The notes under the pieces were generated by a model, which saw only the letters and a list, made by a program, of their open reading frames with translations, was not told the DNA's origin and ran no database searches. The position numbers were made by a program, and so were the translations under genes. A DNA stretch of 41,224 nt from Caldilineaceae bacterium SB0664_bin_27 (GTDB taxonomy: Bacteria > Chloroflexota > Anaerolineae > Caldilineales > Caldilineaceae), in NCBI GenBank assembly GCA_009838625.1, contig VXRG01000083.1:1311-42534 (forward strand), read 5' to 3'. This document shows positions 41,128 through 41,224 of this stretch, piece after piece. How positions within the stretch are numbered: position 1 is the first letter of the stretch; every line of letters begins with the position of its first letter.

Positions 41128-41224
41128 CAGGCCGGGACTCGGACTAAAACAGATAAAATATAGTGGAAATGCGCTGCCCTCTGAGCAGCGGCTGTATCTC
41201 CCTACCCGTCGCCCGCCATCCAAC

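Overview
The window looks like a chromosomal segment of a Gram-positive-like or monoderm bacterium of the Chloroflexota, most like the Caldilinea/Anaerolinea side. This is inference. It rests on the high GC content, the very alanine-rich lipoboxes (LAACAAPxAP) following a Tat-type RRDFL motif, frequent TTG/GTG starts with good Shine-Dalgarno sites, futalosine-pathway MqnA, a PurS-fused PurL, and phytanoyl-CoA dioxygenase (PhyH) genes mixed with sugar ABC transporters. No 16S rRNA or other decisive marker is present.

Layout. 1-1.9 kb: 3' part of an amidase, then mqnA. 2.2-6.6 kb (+): a promoter followed by a sugar-type ABC module (lipoprotein, two permeases) ending in a PhyH dioxygenase. 6.7-10.3 kb (-): argG-argJ behind a structured, terminator-bearing leader, then a Phd/YefM-type antitoxin whose VapC-like PIN toxin survives only as a 48-codon fragment. 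10.3-11.8 kb (-): a cytochrome P450. 12-15.4 kb (-): a second sugar-type ABC module, divergent from a PhyH-family gene with an unusual HxG motif and a bicupin gene (+, 15.8-17.6 kb). 17.7-21.7 kb (-): a run of amino-acid-type solute-binding lipoprotein, permease, TIM-barrel isomerase and Gfo/Idh/MocA dehydrogenase. 21.8-22.7 kb (+): an unrecognised gene.

22.7-32.5 kb (+): tRNA-Glu, a strong intrinsic terminator, and then the purine cluster purL-Q-C-E-K-F-D, covering much of IMP synthesis (purM, purN, purB and purH are not here). 32.6-34.2 kb (+): HMG-CoA reductase with an extra N-terminal domain, converging on gltX and tRNA-Gln (-). 36.3-39.5 kb (+): a tight three-gene operon of an unrecognised 474-residue protein, a TIM-barrel isomerase and an SMP-30 lactonase. 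39.5-41.1 kb: a repeat-bearing spacer and a protein with an N-terminal C-C-C-H zinc-type motif.

How the parts work together. Core biosynthesis (arginine, purines, mevalonate, menaquinone, glutamyl-tRNA) is interleaved with catabolic blocks that take up and oxidise or isomerise small organic compounds. No ABC ATPase gene is visible for any of the three transporters, so they must use ATPases encoded elsewhere. The points most worth a second look are the HxG PhyH protein, the two-PurS-repeat PurL fusion, the terminator placed directly before purL, the argG leader RNA, the broken toxin-antitoxin pair, and the unrecognised 474-residue protein.
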